Assembly: GCA_005281725.1 (NCBI GenBank)
Contig: SSBO01000014.1
Coordinates: 1,113,550 to 1,177,549 of the forward strand
Direction: 5' to 3'
DNA length: 64,000 nucleotides
Source: Wuchereria bancrofti
Taxonomy: Eukaryota > Nematoda > Chromadorea > Rhabditida > Onchocercidae
This document shows, in pieces, positions 1-11,621 of the stretch (position 1 is the first letter of the stretch; every line of letters begins with the position of its first letter). A model generated the notes under the pieces. The model saw only the letters and a program-made list of their open reading frames with translations, did no database searches and was not told the origin of the DNA. The position numbers and the translations under genes were made by a program.

Positions 1-350
1 AACTAATATTTTATTTTGTCAAATTAAATTTATACCAAGAAATTTTAAGAATTTAAAAAGAAAATTGCTTCCTTTATAAATAAGTATTTAAGTTGCCTAT
101 GCTAATTCTCGTCTAAAATTATTATACGAAATTAAAAATTTTTTTTTTTCATTTTTTGAAATACTATTAATTGATTGACTATTTTTAAACTTTCTAAAAA
201 AAAAATAGACATAGAAATGATCATTTATAATTTTAATCATTTGATTATTTCATACATTTTTAGCAGTTATTAATAACAAAAAAAAAGACTAAAAATGTAA
301 TGTGATTAAACAAAATATGTAATTGATAAAGTTTTGATAAGATCTTTGAT

Positions 351-760
351 AAGATTAAACTTTTGATAAGATTAATAAGATTAAAAGAAAACGAATGTGC
401 TAGCCAAATAAAAATTGATTTTTTTTTATAAATTGATAAACTGAAACTAAATCGATTTCATAAATCAATAAATTGTTTATTAATAATTTTCCTATTTTTT
501 ATTAAATAAGACACTTAATTAATTAGGAAATACTTTCTAAGATCAAAAANNNNNNNNNNNAAGATTAAACTTTTGATAAGATTAATAAGATTAAAAGAAA
601 ACGAATGTGCTAGCCAAATAAAAATTGATTTTTTTTATAAATTGATAAATCGAAACTAAATCGATTTCATAATTCAATAAATTGTTTATTAATATTTTTT
701 TTCAATTTTTTATTAAATAAAACACTTAATTAATTAGGAAATACTTTCTAAAATCAAAAA
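351..760. repeat. Duplicated ~200 bp flanking an N gap
   Basis: Bases 351-549 and 561-760 are near copies in direct orientation, separated by 11 Ns (550-560). They differ by several substitutions and by homopolymer length (for example around 640-650 and 690-705). That divergence suggests either two haplotypes placed in series or an unresolved tandem repeat. It is not a simple identical overlap. Confidence 0.8.
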
Positions 761-980
761 GTGATAAATTTAATTATTAAAAAACTCCTTGAAAAGATTT
801 TTTTTCTTTTGTCTAACTAAGCTTTTTTTTAGATTTAATAGCATGAAAAGGAGGATGAGAAAGAGGAAATTCAATGATTATTACAATGATAAAAGATTAA
901 TTTACAAATGATAATAGCATTTTCTTAATTAAATAAATAAATAATTAATTAATTAATTAAAGAATAAGTTATATTTAGAA

Positions 981-988
981 ATTTTCAG
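981..988 (+). promoter_or_regulatory. Candidate trans-splice acceptor before the ankyrin-SAM start
   Basis: ATTTTCAG matches the nematode 3' splice consensus and lies 41 bases before the ATG at 1030. No upstream exon is evident. This is the usual position for addition of a spliced leader, but it could equally be the acceptor of an upstream untranslated exon. Confidence 0.45.
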
Positions 989-1029
989 GTAAACGGTCAA
1001 TAATGCTTTGAACCATTGTATACGTAGAT

Positions 1030-4000
1030 ATGAATTCGATTAGCATTGAGCAGTTTCTTACAGCGTGTGAAACGTGGAATTTAGACGAAGTTCAACAAGC
1101 TGTAGAATCCGGTTTTCTTGTTGATACATTTGATGATGATCATGTTACCGGATTACAAATGGCTGCTGCAACCGGAAATATTGGAATTGTTAGTTATAAT
1201 AGTTAATTGATATAATAATAATAAATAACAAACAAATAATAATAGTAAACAATAATGATAATTAATAATAATGATAATAATAATAATGATAATAATAATA
1301 ATGATAATAATAATAATAATAAAATATGATCTTCATGATAAATACTGATATTAATATTTTCTAACATTTAATTTCTCATTCCTTAAACAAAAAAAAAAAA
1401 AAGTGGACGATGGGGACAGATTACTCCGTAATTCTAAAACAAATTAGTCTATAAGATAGAAAAAAACTTGTAAATTTGAAATATTATAAATTATAATAAA
1501 TATTTTAATATTACCGTGGAAGATTTAAAAAATAATTATTATTTTGGAAGAGATTTACTGTTCTCAGGGAGATTTGTTGGCTGTAAATGCTTCATAAAAG
1601 CAACAATATAATAAATTTTATAAAATGAATTGAGGTTCAAGTAGTGAAATCTCTTTTTGTGGGTTGAACTGCTTTTTTCAGTTCAACTCTTCTGATTCTC
1701 GGTTGAACTTTGCCCCCACTAAATACGAATGACCTTCTTATATAGCATGCAGTATGCATAAACAAAGTATATGATTTACAGTATGAGGTTGACCTGCCGA
1801 AAGAGTAATCAGTTTAACAAAGAGCTGTTGACCTGACTTGAGAGTAAATCTAATTACTAGTTGACAAGAGTCAGTCAAGTAAAAGTTGTTAGTCTCGTAG
1901 ATTTAAACATAATTTACAATTAATTAGTAACCAAACAACAATGAGGTCAATTAAATAAGGAGCTAATACCGTGTAAACAATATGTGAAAGGTTAACAGTT
2001 TAAATATAAAATTGGAAACAAAGAATTTAAAGTGCAAACATTATTTTATGACAAATTCGTAAAATATATTTCTCACTCATATTCTCTCTTCTCTCATATA
2101 ATAATTTAAAGTTTTATGATAATTTAAAAATCCACGACAAAATATTACATTGAAATATACATAAACTTAAATGAAATTGATAATAATAAAAATTCAGGTG
2201 CAATATTTATTGGACCACGGTGCTGATATTGAGAAAAGTAATCAGGTAGGAATGACAGCACTTCATCATGCTGCTAAAAATGGCCATGCTAATATTGTTC
2301 GAATACTTGTTCAACGTGGTGCAAATTATCAAAAATTAACGTACGCTATTTTAGATTTTTTTTTTTGAACATAAATATTATCATATCTCTCTTATCATAG
2401 ATTATTATATTTATTAATAAAAATTAATATTATTTTAGAAAAGATAGTATTAATAATTGCTATAATCATACCTGTAATTGTTAAATGGATTAAAAATAAT
2501 TAGATTTAAATTGTTATTATATTTTAAGAAATAAATATTTGTTATAAAAAAAGAGGGAAAAAATAAACAAATATGTTATATGATAAAATATACTAGATAA
2601 GTGCAATCTACATTAATTATTTACGTACTAAGTATAATTTACGTGAAAAAAGGAACTCTACAATCGAAATGTGTTATTTGTGTATTAAGTGTAGTTTACG
2701 TAAAAAAAAGAAATTCCACAATCTACATGTATTACCTACGTATTAAGTGTAGAAGGGATTCTACAATTTACATGTGTTACTTACGTGTAGTTTGTGTGTA
2801 TTAAATGTAGTTTACGTAAAAAACGGAACTCTGCAATCTACAAATCTACAAGTATTAAGTGTAGCTTACGTGAAAGAACGGAACTCTACAATCTACAAGT
2901 GTTTGCCTACATATTAAGTGTAGTTTACGTGAAAAAAAATGAAACTCTACAATCCACATATGTTTACTTACATATTAAGTGTAGTTTACGTTAAAAGACG
3001 GAACTCTACAATCTACAAATCTACAAGTATTAAGTGTAGTTTACGTGGAAAGACGGAACTCTACAATCTACAAATCTACAAGTATTAAGTGTAGTTTACG
3101 TGGAAAGACGGAACTCTACAATCTACAAATCTACAAGTATTAAGTGTAGTTTACGTGGAAAGACGGAACTCTACAATCTACAAATCTACAAGTATTAAGT
3201 GTAGTTTACGTTAAAAGACGGAACTCTATAATCTACAAGTGTTTGCCTACACATTAAGTGTAGTTTACGTGAAAAAAGAAATTGATACCATTTGCATTTT
3301 CCTAATTTCATCATCCATTTAGATATCTTGGTGCATCACCGATGACTTTAGCAGCTGCTAGTGGACACATTGATCTTATCAAATTACTCCTCGATTTAAA
3401 TGTTAATATTAATCCAACACATACAGCATTATGTCCAACACCAATAATAGCTGCAGCTTTTCGACGACATACACATTTGTGTGCTCTCTTATCACAAAAG
3501 TACATTACAAATTTTATTCATTTAAATTACAAATTTAAAAATTTCTGAATTTAAATTACAAATTTAAAAATCTCTGTTAATTTAAATTACAAATTTAAAA
3601 ATTTCTGTTAATTTAAATTACAAATTTAAAAATTCATCAGAATAATTTTTGTTAACTTGGATCATGTTAAAAAATTTATTTACAAATTTCTGTTAATTTA
3701 AATTACAAATTTAAAAATTTATCGGATTAGCAAAAAAAAAAATTAGAAAAATAAAAGAAAAAAAAAAGAGCAGAAACATTAATGTTATATAAATTGTATG
3801 TTGTGTTTTTAAATATATTTCATAAAATAGTATATAAATATATATAGTAAAACAAAAAAAAAAATGAAATTTAAAAAAAAAAAGAAATTTATTTTATTTT
3901 AATTATAATTTATAAAGAGGTGCATATTTGGATGGTAATATTCAACGTCTTTCAAATCTTTCTGCACTTTCAACAGCAATAACATGCGGTGCGACAACAA

Positions 4001-7000
4001 TTGTTGGTGCATTACTTGAACTTGGTGCTAATCCATCATTTCGATCATTAAATGGGATGACATCAACTGAACTTGCACAGCATTTACAACAGAATGAAGT
4101 ATTAACTGTAATCAATTCAACATTTCGAAATATTTTAAAAGGTAAACTTTTCTTTTTTGATTTTATGTCTTGTTTTTTTTTCAATAAATTGAAACATTTC
4201 GAATTTTTTTAAAAGGTAACCTTTCTTTTTGCATTTATGTTTTGTTTTTTTTCAATAAATTGAAACATTTCGAAATATTTTCAAAGGTGAACTTTTTTTT
4301 TTTGAATTTATGTTTTATTTGATTGTTTTGCTTTTCTTTTTCTTTTTTTTTTTTGTTTTTGTTATCATTAAAAATAAAATAAGACTTATAACTTCTTTTT
4401 CCTCCCTTTTTTTTCCTTTTGCATTTTAATATAAAAATTAAATTTGTACAGTATTTAAAAAATTTTATGCAATTTACACGAAATATTTACAACTTAATTT
4501 AACAAAAAAATTCATGCCGTATTTTATTGTATTTTATTTTTGCAATTAATTAATTGATTCTGTTATCACTTTATTTTCTTTTATTTTATCGTATTTTGTT
4601 TTGTAATTAACTGAATGATTATTTAATTAATTAATTCTGTTACTCATCTTTTTGTATTTTATCGTGTTTTATTTCGTAATTAATTAAATGATTAATTAAT
4701 TAATTAGTTCTATTACCACTTTATTTTTTTTGTTTTTTATCGTATTTTATTTTGTAATCAATTAAATGATTAATTAATTAATTAATTCTGCTATCCATTT
4801 ATTTATTTGTTCTTTGAAATAGATATAATTTTAAGAAGAAGAACAAATCGAAGTGGATTTACGAGAGCTTATTTATTGTAATGATGAAAATGCTATTCGA
4901 ATGATACTTAATCGACATTTACCATATGTTTCATTTCCGGAAAATACTACACCATTAATGTATGCTGTACTTTTAGCTGATATTAATATTGTAAGTTAAT
5001 ATTTTATTTTTATTTCTAATTATTTTAATTACTAAATATACATATTTTTTTGTTACGTAAATTTTGTATTATAAAAATAAAAAATATTAATTTAATTAAT
5101 TGAAATTATGATACTAATATTGTAAGTTAATATTTTATTTTTATTTCTAATTATTTTAATTACTAATTATTGTTACATATATTTTTTTTGTTACGTAAAT
5201 TTTGTATTATAAAAAATATTAATTTAATTAATTGAAATTATGATATTAATATTGTAAGTTAATATTTTATTTTTATTTCTAATTATTTTAATTATTAATT
5301 ATTGTTACATATATTTTTTTTTTGTTACGTAAATTTTGTATTACAAAAATATTAATTTAATTCATTGAAATTAATCCATTTTATATAGGTGAAAATTATT
5401 CAAGAATCAAATATTACTGATATTAATGCTGCTGAAAATGTTTCCGGATTAACAGCTCTTATGTTTGCTGCTATTATTGGGTATGTTATAAATTAAAAAC
5501 GATTGAAATTAAAATTTTGCTTTTAAAAAATATCATTTAAATATGACTTTCTTCCATTTATCATATCAATTCTATTATAATGCAATATGAAATAGATTTT
5601 TAAATGAATATTTCAAAAATTTGAACATAAATTTTCAGCTAATCAAAAAAAAAAAAGAAACGAAAAAAAAGCGAAACGGCAAATTAAAATAAATACCTAA
5701 AGTTTAAATATAATTTTTAGTCAATGAAAGTTTACTAAATTAAAACGTTTTATAGTGATTATCAAATTAGAATATTAAAACAGTATAAAAATTAAGCTAA
5801 TCATATATATTATTATCAATTTATTAGTATCAATACTTCTTAATTCCTTAGCTAATATTAATAAAAAGCTAGTGTTAATAATTAATATATAATTAAAATA
5901 ATAATTAGTATATTTATAAAAAGTTAGCTAATATTAATAAAAGCTAGTGTTAATAATTAATATATAATTAAAATAATAATTAGTATATTTATAAAAAGTT
6001 AGCTAATGTTAATAAAAAGCTAGTGTTAATAATTAATATATAATTAAAATAATAATTAGTATATTTATGAAAAGTTAGCTAATATTAATAAAAAAATTTA
6101 GCGTTAATAAATTTAATAAAATTAAAGAAACAATTTGAAATAATAATTAATTGATTGAAAATAATTTTGTGTTAGAAATTATGAAGTTATGGAATATTTG
6201 ATAAACTTTGGCGCTGATATTTCATTAATATCATTTGATGGATTTACGGCTATCGATTATGCATTTGCTATAGGTATGACAATTGTTCATTTCTATATTT
6301 ATTTTTACAATTCTTTTTTTTTTTAAATTTCAAAATAAAAAAAATATATTGTAAATTTAATAAATGAATGGGAAATATTTATAGAAGAAGAAAAATATAT
6401 AAAAAGATTAATTTAATTGTTAAAAAATTTGAAAAATTTATTTAGTGATACAATTGATAAATATTTTGCAAATGTCACATTTATCATTTTATCATCTAAT
6501 TAAAACTTGATAAATACTTTCAGATATAACATTTATCACTTATCATCTAAGTGATAATTCTTAAAAAGAAATTTAACACCTTTTTTTTTTTTTGTTTTTT
6601 AAAGGTAATATCAATGCTGATTTACTTTGTTTACTACAACAACCACCTGGACATGGTACTACATTACCTGTATTATCACAACGTATCAATAGTCATCAAC
6701 ATCAACATTTAAGTCGTGTAATTTATAGTAGTAAAACAAAAATTGTATGTTTATTTTTTGAAATTTTACTCATAATTAATTAATTAAAAAAGAAGAAATT
6801 AGTCATTAATCAACAGTTGTTGCATATCAATAGTTATCATAATTAACACCTAACCTATATTATTTAATGTAGTAAAATGAAAATTGTATGTATATTTTTT
6901 CCAGATTTTACGTAATTAATTAATTAACTAATTAGTTATGTAAAAAAAACCACCTGCTAATTAACAGTTGCTGCATTTATTGATAAATAATTGTCATAAA

Positions 7001-8919
7001 AAAACTATTGATAAATAGTTATCATAATTAACACTTAAGCTGTATTATTTAAAGTAGTAAAATGAAAATTTATCTACTTAGTTTCTCTGAATTTTACATA
7101 ATTAATTAATTAATTGGAAAAAAGGCTGGAAAACTAGTTGTAATTTAGTTAATTATTAATTAGAGCTTAAGCTTAATTAATTAATTAACGTTTAAAATTT
7201 AGGGAATAATTTCGATAATATTACTACTGCAATTGAACTGAGTTACTTCTACGTAATCAATTAATTATTTGATTAATTAATGGTATGCAACTAGAAAAAT
7301 TCCCAAGCATATTCTAATAGATTTATGATAAAATCATAATAAGATAATTAATACTTAAAATTATATCAATTAAATTAAAATATAATAAATATCTTTTTTT
7401 TTGTCTTCGGCAAATTTAAAAAGAAAAATTGTTGAATTTTTCTTTTTTTTTTGCTCGTAAGTATAAATATTGAATTATTTCCATTTATACATTTATATAA
7501 TAACTATGACTAATGATAACTTGTTGAAAAAAAAGGGAAAAAAACATTAATTAATAAATTTAATTTGAATATTAAATTTTTAGCTAAATAAATTATCTAA
7601 TGAAAAAATAAAACAAAAAGATTAATTTAAAAGATTTGAGTATAAAATTTTTAGCTGAATAAATTATCCAAAAAAAAAACATAAAAATAAAAGGATTAAT
7701 TAAAAAAATTTAATTTGAATATAAAATTTTTAGCTAAATAAATTATATAATAAAAAAAATAAAACAAAAAGATTAGTTAAAAAAATTTAATTTGAATATA
7801 AAATTTTTAGCTAAATAAATTATCTAATAAAAAATAAGGCAAAAAGATTAATTAAAAAGATTTAATTTGAATATAAAATTTTTAGCTAAATAAATTATCT
7901 AATAAAAAATAAGGCAAAAAGATTAATTAAAAAAATTTAATTTGAATATAAAATTTTTAGCTAAATAAATTATCCAGTCATGTTGGTCGTGGTAGTAATA
8001 TGGGAAATAATTATTTGGATAGCAAGGAAAAGTTACATTTTAGCAGAGCGCATTTGGCTAAACTTGTGAAAATTCATCAAAATGATGATAATGATGAATT
8101 TATTTTGGCTAATGATATTCTCAAATCGATTGGAAATGAAAAAATTGGAAAAAGTGATAAATTACATCGTTACATTGAAGTTGCAAGATTTGTTGCTGAA
8201 GTATGAATTAATTTTAATTAATTAATTTAATTGTATAATAATTAATTATGAGAACAATTATTTCATATGGAAATGAATAACTGTGTTAGTACATTTTTTT
8301 TTTTCATCTTAGTATTTTGTATAATTTTTTTTCTTTCTCTTTTTCAAAACAAACTTTTGCTATCCTTTAAATAGCTATACAATTTCGAATTTTTTTTTTT
8401 AAATTAAAATTAAAAGACAAAAAAAACTAGGTAAATGAAGATATTAATTAATTCATTTTTTCAGATTAAAAAACAAAAAAGGATTTTTTTCTTTCGAAAA
8501 TAGTTGAAAATTTTTGAAAAACTTTAATTAATGTATTTAATTTAATTTTTTTTTCTTAAACATATTTAAAATTTTTTTACATTAATAGAAAAGTTGAATG
8601 CATTTAATTCATTTCAGTCTATTTTTACTTTTAATTCATTATTTTTTCTTTTTTTTTTTGAAAATATTTTTGAAAATTTTTAAAATAAACATACATTAAT
8701 GGAAAAATAATTTAATATATTAAATTCATTTCAGAATTGTGCTAATCAAGGAATTATTAATTTACCGGTGATATTTACATTAAATAAACATAACTTAGAA
8801 AAAAATAATTCGATCAAATATGGTCCATCATTGGAACAAATAATTTCTACCGGTACAGCAATCAATCATAAACATCGGAATTTTTTATCAATTGCTCAAT
8901 GGAATGCATATTTATACTA

Positions 8920-8960
<41 letters not shown>

Positions 8961-11621
8961 AAGGGAAAGAGAAAGATAAAAAATAATAATTTAAAATTTT
9001 TTTAAAAAATATTTTTAATTCTATCATTATTATTAAAAAATAACAATAATTTAAATTTAAAAAGTTTTTTATTTAAATTAAAAACAAAGACAAAAACAAA
9101 AGCAAAACTAAATAAACCAACGAAGAATTGATGTTTTCAAAAATAAATCGTATAAATTATAAAATAAATTTTTTTTTTTTATTTTGAAAGTAAAAAAATT
9201 ATAAATCAAATTTATGGTAAAATATTAACATTTAATCAATATTTTGTCAATGAGAATTTTTTTTTTTTTTTTGAGAAAAAAAGATAAAACTAATATATTT
9301 TTTTAGGAATATCGTTTTTTAAATAGAAATTTTGGTGGAGCATTTTCGAATGCTAATAAAAGACGTTATTTATATGATGATAATGATAGTCGAGAGATAA
9401 GCTCATCAACATCAGCTTCAGATAAGAAATTTTTATCATTATTTTAATTCCACCAATAATTTAATTATTAATTTATAAAAAAATTAATTAATTAAATTTT
9501 TTGTTAGAAAAAGTTTATAAATGAATAAGAAATTATTAAGCTGTGATGAAATAAAAATACAAATTTAGAAAAAAATTGTTGTTAATTATTATCACAAAAA
9601 TTTCGAAATTAATCTTTTTAATTTGAAGTATTTTTTTTATCTTTTTTCTTCTTTTTAAATTTTATTAATTTTAGATCAATCATCATCAATGCTTTCACGT
9701 CAATTGGAACGTCATTCCTCAACGCATACACTGGGTACTATTCCACGATTTCGTAGTCGATCACGTGAAACAATTAAGCGTAATAATAATTTTGATGAAA
9801 ATGATGACGGCCGTAATTCACCATCACGTTCATCCTTAAATCAATATATTTTTTCCGATAAAGATGGCGAACGTTTGAAAAAGTAAATCCAATTTTTTTC
9901 GTATTTTTTTTTTTTGCGAGAGAAAAACTAAATTATAATTAATTAATTAATTAATTAAAAAGAAGCTATCATTATAAAAATATATTTAAAGTAATCCAAT
10001 TTTCGAATTATATATAATACATTTACAACGAATAATTTAATACATAGTTTTTTTAATTATTATCTTTATTTTTAACTTTTAATTAATTAATTTTAATTTC
10101 AATCTCATAGAAAAAACGAATTAATTGACTAATGATAAATGCTTGATTAATTTTAATTTATCATACAAAAACGATTTTAATTTATTTCTTTTAACGAATG
10201 ATTATTTTAGAAAAAATTTATTGACAATTTTACAGTTAATAACTCATTCATCATTTTAGAAACTAATTAATGAATTAATTTTAATTTGCTCCCGATTAAA
10301 TCGATTTTATCTTTCATCTAACTTTTTTCATCTTTTATCTAATACTTTGTTTTTATCTTTTGCTAATACTCTTTTACTAATAAAAATTCTTATCTTTTAC
10401 CTAACACTTCAAAAAAAAAAAAGAAAACATTTATCATATGTCGTAATTTATTTTATGAAATAATTTATAGAAGTATTTCTACGCCAACACTTGATAAGCT
10501 TATTTGGCGGTGTTCTTTGAGTGATAACAGTGATATGAATGGAATGAAATCTAAACTAAGCAATAGATCAGTAGCAAGAGGTGCTACCTATGATAATGCT
10601 TATCATGAACGAATGAGACAAAAAATTACTGAAGGTATAAAAATTTTGATCATTTTGTGATTTTTTTTTTTTATAAAATTAAATGTCAATAATTAAACAT
10701 ATTAATTTGAAATTTTTATTTTAAATTTTAGCTTTAATAATACTTTAATATTTTAAATCTTAGCTTTAATTATTGTGAAAACTCATTCATAACCATATAA
10801 ATTTATTATTTTCGTTGCAGTATCAGTTTTCAATTTAAAAAATTTAAGTTTAGTTATTCTAAAATTTTGAATGATATATATGTAAATGTGTTTTTTTTTT
10901 CATTATATCATTGATATACATTTGCTTACTTTTACATTTTTTTTTTCTATTAAATGAATTAATTCAAAAATTAAAAATAATTTTACGTTTAATACAGTAG
11001 TAATGCTATGAATGTTGGATGAACATTAATTTAATTAATTTCATTTAAGTATATAAGTATATATTTATTTAAGTATATATTTAAACATATGTATGCATAA
11101 TTATATTTACTAACAAATGAATGTTTTAATTATTGCCAAAAGTAAAAGTAGAAGAAAAAATTTTTACTTTTACTCTTTCTTATCATTTTTACACTTAAAA
11201 TTTCACTTATTGAAATTTTTGTGAAACATATCTATCATATTTATAATTCTTTCAATCAAATCAATGCAATTAATAATGAATGTTTTAAGTTTAAATTTAT
11301 AATTAATTATTCGTATGTTATTAAAATTAAAATTGCAAATGATTGATAGAACTCTAATTTTTTTTTTAAATTTAAAAGGTTAAAAAAATGCATTTTAATT
11401 ATTGAAAATGTATGAATCATAAATCTAATTCATTTATAGATTTAATATGGGAAAAATTAAATGAAGCAGGCCTTGGTAAATATGTTAATTTGTTAAAAGA
11501 TGAAGAAGTTGATAAAGGAACATTTTTGGCATTAACGAACGATGATCTCATTGATATTGGTATTACTGATGTGATGCATCGAAATAAATTACTTAAAATT
11601 ATTAAAAATTTAAGGTATTGA
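1030..11621 (+). CDS. Ankyrin-repeat and SAM-domain protein (ANKS6/MLT-2-like)
   Basis: Exons: 1030-1188, 2198-2340, 3323-3499, 3918-4141, 4836-4990, 5389-5480, 6176-6273, 6605-6744, 7961-8200, 8735-8920, 9307-9388 (donor uncertain), 9675-9882, 10471-10634, 11440-11621. The joined protein is about 749 aa. Residues 1-390 are ankyrin repeats, with clear TALHHAAKNGH and LAAASGHIDLIKLLL helices. A polar, Ser/Asn-rich linker follows. A SAM domain lies at about 690-748 (LIWEKLNEAGLGKYV ... DIGITDVMHRNKLL), and the protein ends right after it. ANKS6 likewise ends close after its SAM, whereas ANKS3 carries a coiled coil there, so ANKS6 fits better. In C. elegans, MLT-2 is the ANKS6-type partner of the NEKL-2 kinase in moulting and endocytosis; that role here is inferred. 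The exon 11 donor (A/GTCGAG) is weak, and reading on gives TAA at 9445-9447, a possible SAM-less isoform. AATAAA lies at 11643-11648. Confidence 0.85.
1225..1325. repeat. AAT/GATAAT microsatellite in intron 1
   Basis: Imperfect AAT and GAT trinucleotide runs in the first intron of the ankyrin-SAM gene. Similar runs recur at 12530-12745, 27440-27680, 35420-35565 and 54000-54240. Confidence 0.85.
1660..1910. other. Less AT-rich island with a short hairpin in intron 1
   Basis: This part of intron 1 has visibly more G+C than its surroundings and no long ORF. It contains a perfect 9-bp inverted repeat (GTTGAACTG at 1663-1671, CAGTTCAAC at 1679-1687) around a T-rich 7-base loop, with related GTTGAACT and GTTGACCT words nearby. 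It could be an intronic element or decayed repeat; the function is unknown. Confidence 0.35.
2600..3275. repeat. Minisatellite, ~55-bp unit, in intron 2
   Basis: About a dozen direct copies lie in tandem. The 3' part (starts at 3034, 3089, 3144, 3199) is nearly perfect with a 55-base period; the 5' part is more diverged. Each unit carries GTGTAGTTTACGTG and AACTCTACAATCTAC. Two short plus-strand ORFs here (2601-2804, 2794-2994) are repeat translations, not genes. Confidence 0.9.
3505..3725. repeat. Short AT-rich tandem repeat in intron 3
   Basis: Four to five copies of a roughly 30-60 base unit containing TTAAATTACAAATTTAAAAAT lie just after the exon 3 donor. They inflate the short ORF at 3342-3548 past the true exon end at 3499. 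Confidence 0.75.
4121..4300 (+). repeat. Tandem repeat carrying the exon 4 donor (3 copies)
   Basis: The exon 4 end and its donor (ACATTTCGAAATATTTTAAAAG then GT at 4142) recur twice in the intron as AACATTTCG ... AAAAG/GTAACC (GT at 4216) and AACATTTCGAAATATTTTCAAAG/GTGAAC (GT at 4287). The spacings are 74 and 71 bases, and the CAATAAATTGAAACATTTCG block is shared between the copies. Copies 2 and 3 look like decoy 5' splice sites. Confidence 0.85.
4500..4805. repeat. AT-rich tandem repeat in intron 4, ~75-bp unit
   Basis: Four imperfect copies of a unit with TATTTTATCGTATTTTATTT followed by an ATTAATTAATT run and TCTGTTATCACTTTA. The array ends at about the exon 5 acceptor region (exon 5 begins at 4836). 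Confidence 0.75.
4976..5375 (+). repeat. Tandem repeat carrying the exon 5 donor (3 copies)
   Basis: The exon 5 end plus donor, GATATTAATATT/GTAAGT (GT at 4991), is repeated with GT at 5122 and 5254, periods 131 and 132. The whole unit, including the strong GTAAGT donor and the TTGTTACGTAAATTTTGTATT block, is copied, so almost all of intron 5 is this repeat. All three donors look equally good by eye. Confidence 0.9.
5860..6090. repeat. Tandem repeat in intron 6, ~75-bp unit
   Basis: Three copies of a unit containing TTAGCTAATATTAATAAA, AGCTAGTGTTAATAATTAA and TAATTAGTATATTTAT. No coding potential is seen. Confidence 0.8.
6725..7075 (+). repeat. Repeated exon 8 donor region (2 to 3 copies)
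   Basis: The exon 8 edge AGTAGTAAAACAAAAATT/GTATGT (GT at 6745) has a copy AGTAAAATGAAAATT/GTATGT (GT at 6886). A third, broken copy lies near 7054-7075, where GT is lost. The sequence between copies (ATAGTTATCATAATTAACAC) is also shared, showing a tandem duplication of about 141 to 175 bases. Confidence 0.75.
7565..7980 (+). repeat. Tandem repeat carrying the exon 9 acceptor (6 copies)
   Basis: The real acceptor ends at 7960 (AAATTTTTAG) and exon 9 begins CTAAATAAATTATCC. Five upstream copies of the acceptor plus these first codons have AG ending at 7583, 7654, 7733, 7810 and 7885 (periods 71 to 79). In each decoy the frame starts L/N/K/L and hits a stop within about 14 codons. Only the last copy opens into the real exon. 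Confidence 0.9.
8445..8734 (+). repeat. Repeated exon 10 acceptor region (2 to 3 copies)
   Basis: The acceptor TAAATTCATTTCAG (ending 8734) has an upstream copy TTTAATTCATTTCAG (ending 8617) in a similar ACATTAAT-GAAAA context. A weaker copy, TTAATTCATTTTTTCAG, ends at 8464. The spacings are 117 and 153 bases. Confidence 0.65.
8921..8976. repeat. GA microsatellite abutting the exon 10 donor
   Basis: The donor GTAAGA at 8921 runs straight into (GA)n. The ORF reading through it (RERERE...) is not coding. Confidence 0.9.

Larger units (their letters stand above)
1..1029. other. AT-rich non-coding sequence upstream of the ankyrin-SAM gene
   Basis: No convincing coding exon is seen here. The stretch holds an 11-base N gap (550-560) flanked by similar sequence, and long A/T runs. 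A 22-codon ORF (843-911) follows an acceptor-like TTTTAG, but it is too short and low in complexity to call. It could be 5' untranslated sequence or promoter of the gene starting at 1030. Exons further upstream, outside the window, cannot be excluded. Confidence 0.6.

Noticed and set aside
843..911. 22-codon Arg/Lys-rich ORF after a TTTTAG acceptor
   Set aside because: Probably chance or an upstream leader ORF; cannot be linked to the ankyrin-SAM frame.
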